Source of the DNA: Thelephora terrestris
Taxonomy: Eukaryota > Basidiomycota > Agaricomycetes > Thelephorales > Thelephoraceae
DNA: 64,000 nucleotides
Direction of reading: 5' to 3'
NCBI GenBank assembly: GCA_015956445.1
Contig: WIUZ02000020.1
Location: 434,001 to 498,000 of the forward strand
Made by a program: the position numbers and the translations under genes. Below are positions 11,668 to 23,619 of this stretch, piece after piece. Numbering within the stretch: the first letter of the stretch is position 1; each line of letters begins with the position of its first letter. Below the pieces are notes generated by a model that searched no databases, was not told the DNA's origin, and saw only the letters and a program-made list of their open reading frames with translations.

Positions 11668-13533
11668 ATGACAATCACGAAGACTTCGCCCTTACGACGC
11701 CTGGTCGACATCCTCTCTGACGCTGTCACCCGGATTGACGAGAAATATGCATCGGCTAACCTAGAGTTTCCTTCACTCGACAAACCATTCGACGAAGACG
11801 ACCCTGCGTGTCTGATGTTGTCAGACTCTCGTGTGGTCCCTCTCTCCTCAGTAATCGTAGCTGCCGCAGATCAATTGATCGCATCTGCAAGGCACCCTAT
11901 GCAAGCTGTCCTCGACATAGCACAGTCGGTAGGCACTCCTTCGCTCCATGTGGTATACTTGAGAAGCTGCGGTAGATAACTTTCTTTGAGTAGCACACTA
12001 TTTCTGCATGCCTGAACTTGGCGTGCGAGACATGCGTCACGGAGATCTTGCGCGAGGCTGGACCAGAGGCTAGTACCTGACCCTCGCTTCTCAGACGTTT
12101 CTGGCTGACCGTTTTCCTGGGGCGGTTAGGGTTTGCCCGTCAAGGACATCGCAGCGAAGAACAAGATCCACCCTGGTAAATTGGGTACGTTACACTTGAT
12201 GGTCTTGTTTCATTGTGGGCTTATGGCTCGGGATTCACGCCTGCAGCCCGCGCGTTGAGGTTATTGGCAACGCATCACGTTTTCGTCGAAGTCAGTCCCG
12301 ACGTGTTCGCGAACAACAGTCTATCCTCCATGCTGGACACTGGAAAATCGACGGAGGTCTTATTCACCCAGTATGTCACAACTGTGCTAGATTGAACAGG
12401 CCAAGTTGACGCGAACGTACCCATAGGCCAAAAGCGGAGAAGTTCAAGGGGGTTGGAAGAAGCCACTGTGCATATGTGGAACTGACGTACGTTCCATGCG
12501 CCCGATGATAAATCACCCCGAGCTAACGAAGTTCAGTACTGGCGATTCCATGAGGGCCTCTGCACTCATCAGCGACACTTTGCTCGACCCAGCAGTCTCC
12601 CATTCAGAGGAGCCGTCGGAAGCACCTTATTTGCGGTTTTCCAAAGCGAAGAGTTACTTCGATTACCTCTACGCCCCTGGAAATGAGTACCTGAAAAACA
12701 AATTCCAAGCGGCGATGGGAACTTTTGGGACCTCTGAGAACTCGACTGTTGTTCCCGGAGGGTTTCCTTGGGAGACCCTTCCAAAAGGGACGAAGGTCGT
12801 GGACGTGGGGGGTGGTGTTGGAAGCGCTTGCCGTGACATCATGAACAAGAATCCACTCCTCAGGTTTACTGTCCAGGACCTTCCGAGCGTGACTGAAGAG
12901 GCCATTGCAGTAAGGATTTAGCCAAAAACCTAGCATCAGTGACTGAACGCATATGTTAACAATGAATGCGCAGTACTGGAACCACCACGAACCAAAAGCA
13001 ATCACAGACGGTCAAGTCACGATCCAGGCACACGATTTCTTCATCCCTCAACCCGTCAAGGACGCAGATGTTTTCCTGCTGAGGTATCTCCTCCACGACT
13101 GGTCGAACGCGAAAGCGATCGAGATCCTCGAACGGTTGAGGGAAGTGGCAGTCATTGGAAAGACAAAGGTTATTGTTGTAGATGGGCTCATCCAATACGC
13201 ATGCGCGGTGGACCGTAAGACTATCCGAGGAGCAGAGGGAATCGTCTTTGTAGGGTCAGACGAGAAGAGTGGGGTTCCTGCAGGACTGTTGCCTAATCTT
13301 GGGAAAGCAGGTGCCAGAAACTATTGCCTTGATTTAACGTGCAGTCTTCCACCTCGTCCGACACTCTGTTGCAGCTTATCTGACGCTATTGCAGGATGAT
13401 GGCAAAGTTGAACGGACAAGAGCGTACGTTAGGGGACCATATCCGCGTGATGGACGCGAGTGGGTGGAAGATCAGGAAGATATATTCACCGGAGGGAAGG
13501 AGAATCAGCCACGTGGTTGCTGAAGCAGTCTGA
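11668..13533 (+). CDS. SAM-dependent O-methyltransferase (COMT-like)
   Basis: Transfers a methyl group from S-adenosylmethionine to a hydroxyl of a small aromatic substrate; family Methyltransf_2. Exon 1 (from ATG 11,668) starts MTITKTSPLRRLVDILSD. A winged-helix dimerisation region follows (SACLNLACETCVTEIL, GLPVKDIAAKNKIHPGKL, ARALRLLATHHVF). The SAM-binding glycine motif VVDVGGGVG lies near 12,800. VKDADVFLLRYLLHDWSNAK, near 13,060-13,120, is the conserved HDW motif of the active-site region. The last exon encodes ASGWKIRKIYSPEGRR and ends at TGA 13,531-13,533. I count at least seven introns, one of them GC-AG (12,069-12,129). A G-run near 12,445 first looks like a frameshift but is consistent with an exon bounded by introns. 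No secondary-metabolite core gene is nearby, so the substrate is unknown. Confidence 0.85.
12069..12129 (+). other. GC-AG intron in the O-methyltransferase
   Basis: The exon ending LREAGPE stops at GAG 12,066-12,068, followed by the donor GCTAGT. The acceptor GGTTAG at 12,124-12,129 starts GLPVKDIAAK in frame. A GT donor three bases later gives the wrong frame. Confidence 0.6.
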
Positions 13534-14150
13534 ACGGTGGAAATTGTCACAGTGTCTACCATATAATTTTGCACTTGAGGGCTGACCGCGGTGCATCACT
13601 GACCCGGAGCCGGTAATGACCTGAACAGACGATCGGAGCGGCTTTCTTGCCACAACAGAGGGATGAGGAGATGCATACACGTACCACCCCCAGATGCGAG
13701 GCGTTGGCGTCGCCTGACGCTTGGTTTCTGGATCCTTTCGATCCTGCAAATTGTTGGAATCAGGCTCTTTGGACTTCGAAAGATGAACTCGACCAGCGGC
13801 GGACGTCCTCTTCGCATTGAGCACACAACCACGATATTCGCCCCTCTTATAGGACCCATTTTCATTAAGGGTGCCACTGTATCACCCGGAGATCATCTAG
13901 CCAATCCGTTATGAATGATTTCATCACCAATTCGTGACTCGTACACACCTTGAGTAGGTGTGTGCACCTTTTGGAGGCCCAGCGGGTGGAAATATCACAG
14001 TACGACTCCGTGAATTGGCAGTTTTGTGTGTAGAGGGAAACAAGGCCGACGGAATCTTGAGGCCGTTCACAACGCCGCGCGATGTGACCCGTGTCGTGAC
14101 GCGTCACAATACACGCTCGCGGTTCAGACGCGTGCACTGGTTCGGGAAGG
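13534..14150. other. Intergenic with a possible 49-codon ORF
   Basis: A short ATG ORF at 13,671-13,820 (+) reads MHTRTTPRCEALASPDAWF and continues with a protein-like, Trp/Asp-rich composition. It has no recognised motif and may be a small gene or a remnant. The remainder shows nothing I can support; it includes the promoter of NNF1. Confidence 0.3.
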
Positions 14151-14970
14151 ATGTCGGGAAACGCGACGGGCGGAAAGGGAAGCAAGCGGTGGCAGCATTT
14201 CTACGCTGCCTTGCAATTGGCGATTCAGCGTTCTGCGCATAAGTGGACGTGAGTATCTCCACTGATTCCTTCATGACTAACACACTCATGATCCACTCCA
14301 AGGTGGGAGAATTTCACAGAATGCTTTCCCGTTTTCTGCGAGGAGGAAGGGGATCGCGCGCAAGGCGTGTTCAACACGCTTTCGAGGCACATGGAGTCTT
14401 CACTGACGGTGTGTTGGTGTCTCTTGGCGACTTTCTCGACTTACTCTCGCCTCAGGAAGCAACGGACAAATTCTTTGATGATATCAGCCTCAAACAATGT
14501 ATAGATGATCTCCACGCTGCCGTTGTGGACGCGAAGCTTCGCAAACAGAAAGGCGAAGTACGACCTGACATCTGGAGGGAGGACCTCCACCCCCGCGCCG
14601 CCACCAGGGCTCGGACCATACCCTTGCTCGAGAAAGAGCGGGAGCGCTTACTCGCAGATTTGCAAGAGGTATTTTGTTCGTCCCTTTATCTAATAATGCT
14701 CAATTGCTGTCTTAGCTAGAGGACGAAAACCTAAGGCTGCAAGAAGAGATCGCATCCAATGTACGTCAATTTGATGAAAACGAGAAAAAATCGGAGACTC
14801 TGTTGGACACGCTGGACGAGGTATGGATGTTACTTAGGCCTCGTTGCCTCTCCTCATCCACCACGCAGGTTCTTCAAGAATGGGAACGCCTTCCTGTGGA
14901 AGACATGAGTCAATGGGCGAGAGATATGATCCAACAACAATCCATGAGCGACAAATCGAAGATCTGCTGA
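14151..14970 (+). CDS. NNF1: Kinetochore MIND/Mis12 complex subunit Nnf1 (PMF1)
   Basis: Structural subunit of the Mis12/MIND complex, which links the inner kinetochore to the Ndc80 complex. ATG 14,151 starts MSGNATGGKGSKRWQHFY. A GTGAGT intron follows, then WENFTECFPVFCEEEGDRA and VFNTLSRHMESSLT. After an intron comes EATDKFFDDISLKQCIDDLH, then VRPDIWREDLHPRAATRART and the coiled-coil PLLEKERERLLADLQ. Two further exons give LEDENLRLQEEIASN and VLQEWERLPVEDMSQWA, ending at TGA 14,968-14,970. The order of a short N-terminal helix, the KFF-DI block, WR-DL-P-A-RART and a C-terminal coiled coil matches fungal Nnf1. At roughly 200 residues it is of normal size. Four phase-consistent introns of about 45-55 nt. 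Confidence 0.85.
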
Positions 14971-15410
14971 GTTTTGGTTCTATAACCGTAGACCTGGGAT
15001 TCTCCACTGGCAATACTTTCTGGGCGACTCCACTGGAGTCTGGCGAGACCTTCACCCGTCCACTGATCGTGAGTACAATGTCTCCCGATGCTCTCTGCGA
15101 AGACGCCTTTGTTTATAATCAGAGGACCAGCGCGTTTCCTCCGTGCTTTTTTTCCGGCGTTGAAACCAGCACTGGCCAATGTCCCAAGTGGGGTGTTTTC
15201 GGGCGCGCACTTTTTTGTGGGGCTTGGAGAAGCCTAGTAGCTGGTCAGGAAAAATTGTAGTACTAGTACCCGTGTAGCCCCAGCGTAATCAATTTACTGG
15301 ACGAGACCGCCAGCTTCAGTCCCTCTACTTAAAGTTGAGTATCGGTGATAGCCTTACGTCATTAACCCAGTGAGCGGCTCTACCGATTCCACAACGTGCG
15401 AAAACAACTC
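14971..15410. other. Intergenic between NNF1 and the Nudix gene
   Basis: No gene is supported. The open frames here (about 14,990-15,260) overlap the NNF1 3' flank and have no motif. The region holds the promoter of the Nudix gene. Confidence 0.4.
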
Positions 15411-16470
15411 ATGTCCCAAGTCCCCGGAGTCACCATCCCTCCTCAGTTAACACTCCAAGAAATCGACACGCTCGTTGAGTTCTCGCAGGAGTCAAGGGAA
15501 TGCATTCGAAGGTTCCATAGCTACGAACTACCTCAGTTCGACTTGTGCGTCAGTCACCTTGTGGCTGATGTCACCGAATCAGCATTTTTGACTCGCGCCT
15601 TTACAACCTTTCTTCAGACCAAAACATGCGGTCAATGGACGTGGAGCGGTGTTGATTTTGTTATTCGAGAAGGAGGGGTCGCTGAGGGTGTTGCTTACGA
15701 CCCGATCAAAGAACTTACGCTCGCACCCGGGCCAGACCGCTCTGCCTGGAGGAATGTATGACGAGACCGATGAATCGCTGGTCGCGACTGCCGTACGTCC
15801 CATTCCTGCCATAGCTTCCCCCCGCCCATTAACCTGCAATTAACAGTACAGGGAGGCTTTCGAGGAGATTGCCCTTGACACGACGTCTCCTCATCTCCGC
15901 ACAATCATTACTTTGCCACCATTCATCTCCTCAAAGAAGGTGATAGTCACTCCAACTATTGCTCTGCTTAGGGACCCTTCCGTTCTCGACACTCTGGTTC
16001 CATCTCCAGCCGAAGTGGATTTGATCTTCGATCACCCAGTGAAAGCTTTCTTGGACCCTACCATTGCCTCGGGAGAACACCTCGCACCGATGGGTTCAGA
16101 GCAATGGGTGTGGGAATCCGAACTTCACGTACGTCAGCACGTTCCCCTGGGTTCTCGAAGGCCTAACTCAGGAAGTCATCTAGGATTTCCAAGATTTTAA
16201 TCCCGGGGCGATCGTCGGGCGCAGCTACCGAATGCACCGGTTTCGTAGTACGGGGTCTCCAATCACAGGCCTCACTGCAGATATCATGGTACGTGGCTGG
16301 TAGGCATTTCGTTTATTGGCTAACCGATATGGTAGATCTTTGTTGCTGAGGTTGGATACAACGCAAAAACTACATTCGAACGATGGGCCCCTAGTCAGCC
16401 AACGTCTCTGGAATCTGTGCTCCTGGTCGTGGGAGGTGAAGCCGAGGTGTACTGGCGCAAATACGACTGA
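15411..16470 (+). CDS. Nudix hydrolase, coenzyme A diphosphatase type
   Basis: Predicted CoA/acyl-CoA diphosphatase of the NUDT7/NUDT8/Pcd1 group, usually peroxisomal or mitochondrial, cleaving CoA to 3',5'-ADP and phosphopantetheine. ATG 15,411 begins MSQVPGVTIPPQLTLQEID. After an intron comes RGAVLILLFEKEGSLRVLL, then the CoA-diphosphatase signature TTRSKNLRSHPGQTALPGG. The Nudix box follows, split by an intron: GGMYDETDESLVATA then YREAFEEIALD, with the metal-binding REAFEE glutamates present. Later exons carry ISSKKVIVTPTIALLRD and a Gly-rich turn IVGRSYRMHRFRS; the last (from about 16,335) reads FVAEVGYNAKTTFERWAP and ends at TGA 16,468-16,470. No obvious C-terminal peroxisomal SKL is seen (end WRKYD), so location is open. 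Confidence 0.85.
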
Positions 16471-17356
16471 GCGGAGTAACTCCTCTAAACGTAATGCTTG
16501 TTGGTTTAATCGTAGAGTTATCATCCCGGACAGACATAAAATTACACCATAATGCTAATCTCACCGTCTGTGACCTCAGCGCGCACATAACTCTTCCCTT
16601 GCTTTTCCTTGGCACCAAGGATCGCTCAAATAAATGCATGTTTTGTTCAGTTTTCTGTATAACAACCCATGGAAGAAACACTTCGTTGCAAAATTGGGCA
16701 AAACGCCAAACTCACAAGCTGTTGGGTAGTGGAAGGCCAGCGAGGAAGATCCCGTTCGGGGGATAGGGCACTCGTCAACCGACCTTCACAGCCTCCCAGG
16801 ATCGGTAGGGCAGCATCAATAGGGGCACATGCTCAATACGCCTAACCGTAGAATTGTGGCGTACACGGAACAGACCGCTCCTGGTGACGAGACTGCTGTA
16901 GCACGCACTAGAGTCGCTGGAGGCCTGGCACAACGCTGAGATGTGGTGCGGGGTCCATACCGCCTGCGACGGATTGGCGACCGGCATTTTCAACTCTGGC
17001 CGACGTACAGGCCCAAGACATGGAAAAAATGGTTGGATGAGTTCGTTACTTTCAAAAAAACTTTCATGTGGCACAAGTCGATAAAATGGCCCTCGCAAAT
17101 CCTACAAATGAGCGGGTAGAAAGGTCGGGGGGTGGGGAGATCTGGACTTTGGATTTCGCAAAGAGATCATGTCCGACAGTGGTTTGGGGGTTAGGAGAAT
17201 GTTAAGGGACGGCATAAGGGTCGATAGTCATCATGGTACCATGAACGGTGACGGACGTACGGATCCTTCGATCTGATCGGAAGAACGGGTGATCGTGATT
17301 TCTCAATTTTCTCGCTCAAAAAGACCTCAAGCGCTTCCGGAACGTCCGCCAAACCC
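16471..17356. other. Intergenic, no clear gene
   Basis: A minus-strand frame at 16,775-16,987 (ATG start MPVANPSQAVWTPHH, 70 codons) is protein-like but unrecognised and may be chance. The rest is flanking sequence of the Nudix gene and the promoter of MAK11. Confidence 0.3.
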
Positions 17357-18919
17357 ATGCCCGAGCAGCCGAAATCCATTCTCAAGGCGAGAGTCAAAGC
17401 TAAGAAGCGAGTTCGAGTCTCCGAGGGTACACCACATGCGAAGGTCGACCCAACGCCGAAGCTTTCCTCTAAATCCAGAGGTAAGCAACCTGAGACAGTA
17501 GCGTCCGCCAAGATTTCCTCCAGCCCCAAGTCCAAGAAGGACCGGTCTCAACCAAAAGCTAGCTCTAGCCCTTCTCGACCCCCTTCCTCTTTCAAACTCG
17601 TCACTGGGTCGTACGAGAAACTCTTGTACGGTTTAGAATGCTCGATCACTATGGGAGAAGGAGACGACGGCCGTGTATCGGTGAATATGAAACCGACGTT
17701 CATCTTTCCCGCCCACGTATCGTGCGTGAAGGCGGTTGCTGGGTCACCGATGGGTGGGAAGTGGCTGGCGACGGGGAGCGTGGATGAGATCGTGAAGGTG
17801 TGGGACTTGAGACGGAAGAAGGAGGTTGGCGGACTGATGCAACATGAAGGTGAGTTTCAGATGAGCTTTTGCACAATACCGGCTAAATCCCGATTTTGTC
17901 GTGTTGCGTTAGGTTCTATTACGGAGTTACACTTCCCTTCGCGATCCCATCTTATCTCAGCGTCCGAGGATGGGACGATAGCTATATTCCATGCACGCGA
18001 TTGGGTAGTGCTGCGGGTATTGAAAGGGCACAAAGGTCGAATTAACTCTGTTGGGATTCATCCTTCAGGGAAGGTCGCTCTGAGTGTCGGGGTTGACAAA
18101 ACCCTACGAATGTGGGACTTGATGCGGGGTAAAGGTTCTGCAAGCACAAAACTCGGGAAAGGTACGTATGCGAGCGTAAACAGTCTGAGTTACCGAACTC
18201 ACGCGAGCCTGTTAGAGGGAGAGAAAGTGAGGTGGTCGACGAATGGGGAACTTTTCGTCGTTCAATCGCGTTCGAATCTCGAGTTCTTTGACACGGTGGA
18301 GTTGCTTGTCTGACCGCCGTCGACGCCCCATCTGATCCGCGTGTTTTGCCTAGAATCTCGCCTTACTGCACACCATCACCCACCCTTCTCGGATACACGA
18401 CGTCAAGTTTGTACGGCATCCGAAAACAGATGACGACATTCTTCTCGTCGGCGCAGAGGACAAAAGGTTATCGGTTTATTGTGTTCCTCCAGAAGCGTCC
18501 GAAACACCATATGTTTTCGCCGAAATGGTTGGACACACAAATAGGTGCGCGCTGGCGTTGCTGAGCAGTTGTTTGGCTGCTTGACTCATCGATATCGCAG
18601 AGTCAAGGCAATCGATACTCTCGAGGTGTCACTCCCGGACCAGACCACCACTACGGTGGTGGCCACCATTTCTTCGGACGGGAAGGCGCGGGTTTATGAC
18701 CTAGCGCAAGTGCCTAAACCGGTTTCAAGTTCGAAGGTTGAAATCATCGAACCAGTGGGGGAGTATGACTCGAATGGTAGCAGGCTTGTTTGCCTTGCTC
18801 TTGTAGATAGCTCCGGGGTGGAAGAGGAAGGCTCTGTGGTCGGGAAACGGAAGCGGAGTGAGGATGATCTGGAAGGGGACGAGGATGAGGAGCAAGACGG
18901 CTCCGAAGCGTTGGTTTAG
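17357..18919 (+). CDS. MAK11: WD40 ribosome-biogenesis protein MAK11/PAK1IP1
   Basis: Nucleolar WD-repeat factor needed for 60S subunit maturation in yeast (Mak11); the animal homologue is PAK1IP1. The N-terminus (ATG 17,357, MPEQPKSILKARVKAKKRV) is basic and Ser-rich. The propeller starts at FKLVTGSYEKLLYGLE (about 17,595). Repeats include KWLATGSVDEIVKVWDLRRK, ITELHFPSRSHLISASEDGT, INSVGIHPSGKVALSVGVDK followed by TLRMWDLMRGK, and later DDILLVGAEDKRLSVY and KAIDTLEVSLPDQ, about five to six blades. The C-terminus (about 18,810-18,919) is acidic and Lys-rich, as in homologues. At least four short introns (for example at 17,851 and 18,543). No lesions seen. Confidence 0.88.
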
Positions 18920-19722
18920 GGGTCTGGTATCCAAGATGCAGCACCCTGCACTTGATGGTTTCGATGCGGATTGACCACTGTCATCACCGCGCTTTCGAGG
19001 TCACCTTTTTTGGGCTTCATCTGAGTATTTTTAGGCTGGTGCGACCCTGCACTAGTCCCTGGGGATTACCGGTTCCTCTCCTGAAACAACCTTGGCGTGG
19101 TGAACTTCAAGCTAATTCCCAAAGGCTAGGCCTGCCATTGTGATCTCCTCAATGCGCCACCACTGAACGCGCATCGCCACCAGTGTATCTTCTGGGGTGA
19201 ATCTTTGATGAGCTGAGATCGTCCGGTTTCATATACGCTTCAGACAAAAGTTTCCCTCACTAGGAATTTTTTTATTTCCTGAGGACTGCTCGATGTACTT
19301 GAACTTAGGAGAAACAAAAAGCTTCAGACATATATTTTCCAGCCGGCGGGGAGGAAGGCGGAAGACCGAAGCTACGTAATCAGACATGCCTTATTTGGCG
19401 ATGTAGAGGAACTGGGTGACCTGGGTCATGAATTTACTCTTCCTTCCCGGTTATCCTCTCTTCCGAAGGCCAACCCTCTCCTTCCTCTCCTGCCACCGAC
19501 GACGACGGCCACCATCACGGTCGTCGCATTTCCTTCTCTCTCCGGCTGTTTTCACACCTTAGGTAACTCTGCCAATTTTTTTGAATCCGCCTGCCAACTG
19601 AACTGTCAGTCAGGGTGTATTATCGTCCCAAATCTCGGCCCTGACGCCCTAGCGAGGACGTGGCGGAATTCCCCCCGCTTCGCCACGGGCGCTTTGAAGG
19701 TATCCTCGGCGCATTCGTTTCA
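18920..19722. other. Intergenic; promoter of the coiled-coil gene
   Basis: No ORF of interest. The last 200 bp before ATG 19,723 contain pyrimidine-rich blocks (about 19,440-19,560). An in-frame upstream GTG at 19,660 extends the ORF but is unlikely to be used. Confidence 0.4.
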
Positions 19723-22564
19723 ATGGATCCCACTATGGAGTCAACGCCTAAGCAGCCTGGCCTTGACGTCGATCAGGTCTCCTCTCCACTCGTTTCCCCC
19801 GTCTCCCCCCACTCCGCAGCTTCCAAAATGTCTGCAAGCCCCCGTCCCAGAATGCCCGCCGGTCCTCGCGTAAGGAAGAATACAGCAGGCGCTACGAACC
19901 TCACCGCTCAACGTTCTTCGACACCCCAGAATATCACTGACTTTCCTCCTCTCCCTGGAAACGGCAGAAGTTCTCCGGGTCCTTCTATTTCAGATTCGGG
20001 TCACTCTACTTCACTTCCCCCGCGTGACTCTCCTCCGTTACCCGCGAACGAGAAAGCGGTACAAACCGAGTCCAATGATCCGGTACCGTCAACATCGAAC
20101 GTACCAACTTCGACACCTGTCCCTTCCCAGGCTCCCGCCACCCCCGAGTCTACGAGACCATCCACGCCAGCATCGATCACCAATCACAGAGTCGTCAACA
20201 AGCCTAACACTCTCATCTTCCCAACACCCGTAAACTTCAACGTAGATCCCATCAGCTTCAAGGGCCTCCCTCTCGAAGCAGCACAATGGTCCTTCACATC
20301 AGATCAACTTCGAGAGATGGTTTCGCGAGCAATCCGTGACTCAGCGAAGGAACAGTTCATCAGGCTACTATCTATAGATGCCCTCGATAAGGAGATCCCC
20401 GAAGAACTCACTCGTTTGGAATCCCTCAAATTCACCACCCAGGCCCAACATCGGTTCCACTTCCAGCGAAGGACAAATCTACTACAATCGCTGAACGCCC
20501 TGGCTTACAGCAGCCCAGTTTCTGCGGAAAACGGCGTCAACACACTCGGTATGCTGATTCAGCAACTCGCCGAGGTTACTGCGAGTATGGACCGCTTCAC
20601 CGAGACGTTACTCGCAACCTCAGAACACCGTTCTCAACTCGCTCAAGTCCAGGAGAAACATCTCTCGTCCGCTCTCGCCGTGGCTTTGCGTAAACTCAAC
20701 GCCAGCTACGCTAAACGGACGACCGACTTGAAGAACGCCAGGGCGCGCATTGCGGCTCTACAAACTGAATTGGACCAGGCTTGGAAGGTTGCAGAAGGTA
20801 TGGCAGAAGAAATGGACGACCTCGAAAACTTCAAGAGCGACTATGCTATGGAGGACAGCTTCGAGGACGGTGAAAACGATGTGCAAGATGAAGATCCCAC
20901 GATAATCTCTGTCGCCGGCGCCCAGGTAGTACCTGTGACTGGCACAGCTGTAGTCAGTAAGGCTACCCTCGTTGGATCCCCTCCCCCGAACGGCGATCAA
21001 AAATACCTCACACCCCCAAACACCCACGTTCGGCGTCCTCGCCCATCAAACGCGTCCACTAGTGATCGCGATCGATTGACCAAGGTTTCGGCAGCCCGGA
21101 AGCGGATCAGCCTTATATCACAGAGCGCCATCAAGGTCCAGAGATCCAACTCAGAAAGTGACGGAGGTAGTGGACTTAGCGCGCCCAACACGCCTAAAAC
21201 CAGGCGGGGGAGAAGCGAGAGCCAGACCAAAGACCAGTCTCTAGCATCCGCGAGCCCTTCGCTTCTCGGTAGTTCCCTCAACAACTCGTTTTTGGAACTT
21301 TCGAGACCAGCCACTCCGCAGCCGTCGGACGAGGAGGCAATCCCCCCTGTTCCTACTTTGGTCAGGGTACAACGAGCGGATGGTGGCGCAAGCACGGGTA
21401 CGAGCACGTCAATTAAACTGGATATGAAACAGATACACACCCCTGAGGATCACCAAGGTACGACCTCTCCTTGTGCTCTGGTGGACGTATCAATCGACGA
21501 ACAGAGTTAAACTCACCTCGTTTTCTTTTCTTCTAGCAAATTTCGACTATTCCCCTGCATTTTCTGCTGCCTTTGACAGCTCGATGATACCACCCCCTCC
21601 ACCGGACAGTGATCTGCCTTCTCCGCTGACGAGGGCGAGCAGCGTAAACTTACCGCATCCGCCATCGATGCAAGGTACTAGACGGATACAATCTATGCAA
21701 CCGTCGCTTTCCGTTTCATCCTCCTTGCGGGACAGAGACTCGGAGAAATGTGACCGGTCGGAGTACGACGACGATCTGCAAGACAGTCCTGTAGTCCCCG
21801 CCATGAAGGTTACACAAGCGGAGGAAGAGGTACATGTCGTTCCTCTACCGGATGCCGAAGAAGACGACAAGAAACTGTCCACATCACATCACGCGTACGA
21901 CAAATCTGACCTTTGGCCTTGGACGAAACGAAATACGGCGATATTGACGGATGCGACCCCTGAATCACTGTCGTCTTCCCTCGATGATAAGGTCGACCCA
22001 GATGTTGTGGTGGATATTGGACCCTCGAGTTCTACTTCGATGAATGTCACCGTGGAGATCCCGGACCACGACCATGCGTCATCCTCCTCGTATCTTCCAG
22101 ACATGAACACACCCTCATCCAGTCCTACGAACGGCGACGGCACAGAACATACAGACTCGCCGGTGAGCATCATTGCCTCGGAGTACAGCCAAGATCAACA
22201 AGAAATTCAAGTGGGACACGAAGAACCCGGAAGCGGAACAGGACACAGAGGTCTGGAACCTCCGAGTCCAGCCCCGAGCGACGTCCCGGAGATGCCCGTC
22301 TTCCCACAAGCGAGGAATTCGACTCTGTCGCTCGAGAGGCACGGGACTATTGGTTCGTTCGTAGCAAGGAAGAATTCGTTGTTCAGGAGCCACAGCAGTA
22401 ACCATTCGCAAGAAAAGAGGAGTTCGATGCCGTTACCCAGCGCGGTAATCGCAAGTTTGTTACCTTGGAGGGGTTCCAAAAGACCTTCGTCAGAACCAGA
22501 ATTGCCCAGTCAATCTTCGAGGGCCAAGTCGAGGCTATCGTCTTCATTACCTTCACCACATTGA
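19723..22564 (+). CDS. Large coiled-coil protein, Ser/Pro-rich, unknown function
   Basis: I do not recognise a named family. Exon 1 (ATG 19,723, MDPTMESTPKQPGLDVD, to about 21,458) has a disordered Ser/Pro/Thr-rich head. A conserved-looking helical block follows: FKGLPLEAAQWSFTSDQLRE, then RLESLKFTTQAQHRFHFQRR. The coiled coil near 20,640-20,830 (EKHLSSALAVALRKLNASYA, RIAALQTELDQAWKVAEGMA) leads into an acidic stretch. A 79-nt intron (about 21,459-21,538) leads to exon 2 (ANFDYSPAFSAAFDSSMIP), which is Ser/Pro/Asp-rich to the stop at 22,562-22,564. Together about 940 residues. It looks like a basidiomycete structural or scaffold protein; function is unknown. A 0.29-kb piece of exon 1 plus the intron is copied at 27,918-28,206. 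Confidence 0.7.
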
Positions 22565-23619
22565 TGAATATCTCCTCACCTTCGCCCCTACCTTGTTTTT
22601 TACATCTTCCTTCATCAAATTTATTCCCGACCGCACCCCCACCCTAGCATATCGTCCTCCGAATTCTGAATTATTGGCTCTGCCTTTTCTCCATCGCGTT
22701 CCGTTCTGGTTCGCTTCTGCCTATACCGCGCACTTTATATCGATTTATGCTGTCCCTGTTGTCTGTTCGCCGACCAACCTTTCTCACCATATCACCCCCA
22801 GTCATATTCCTCCCCACCCTCTTGCTGCGCACTTTGTATACTGTATCGCTGTCTTCCCTCACACTTCCAACTCACTCTTCCTACCGTTCATATGGCCTTT
22901 CCGACATTTTCCATGCCGTGTTTCCCTAGCTGCTGTTGCTCATCTAACCGCGGAAAATCAGTCATCAGACCAGTCCTGTATCGAAGCCATTTGATATAGT
23001 CTCCCACGTCGCACCAACACATCCGCACACGCTCTCTCTTGCACACACACATCCTTTCGTCTCCTTTTTGCCACCGCATTCGCGGAATCTCTTGTTTATC
23101 ACCTTGCGGAGAATTCTTTTTCTGTTCATTCGGCTTCGGATATCCTCGTTTCATATGGAACTTTTGACACCGGAAAAATGTAAGTTATACCTCACAACTA
23201 CTACTCTCGTTTAAAACCTTTTTTTCGTTTGTGCTCTACTCACTCGTTGACCGTGTGTTGTGTTTCGCGTAGTCTAGTCTCTCTCGGCTTGCTCCGTATT
23301 TGTCTCTGGACCTTAGGTTCATAAATAACGTATACACGACCCCCCACGTGCTTGTACGTATGGAAACCGATTTGAAACAGTACACGCCCAGCCCTTTGCG
23401 GTATTGTGAACGGGTCCATTCTTCCGTCGAGAGGAATTCACAACGATTTAACGTCGTTTGTGGACCCGAGGATTGGTTTGCATACAACGAGATGGTACAT
23501 AAGCTGCTTGTAGTTTTACAAAGATCAGGTATACAACTGGCATAAATCTATCTGGTTATCACACACCCTGCAAATACTGCCATGGTCAGATGAGCATGTA
23601 TAGGATCTGCGTCCCGTCT
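22565..23619. other. 3' flank and start of the segmental duplication
   Basis: 22,565-23,150 is very pyrimidine-rich and gene-free, probably the 3' UTR of the coiled-coil gene. From about 23,280 to 23,600 the sequence is repeated at 32,580-32,870 and partly at 28,207-28,345, so the duplicated block begins here. No gene is supported. Confidence 0.5.

Noticed and set aside
12440-12460. Apparent frameshift at a G-run in the O-methyltransferase
   Set aside because: GT-AG introns on both sides give one continuous reading frame, so no lesion is needed.
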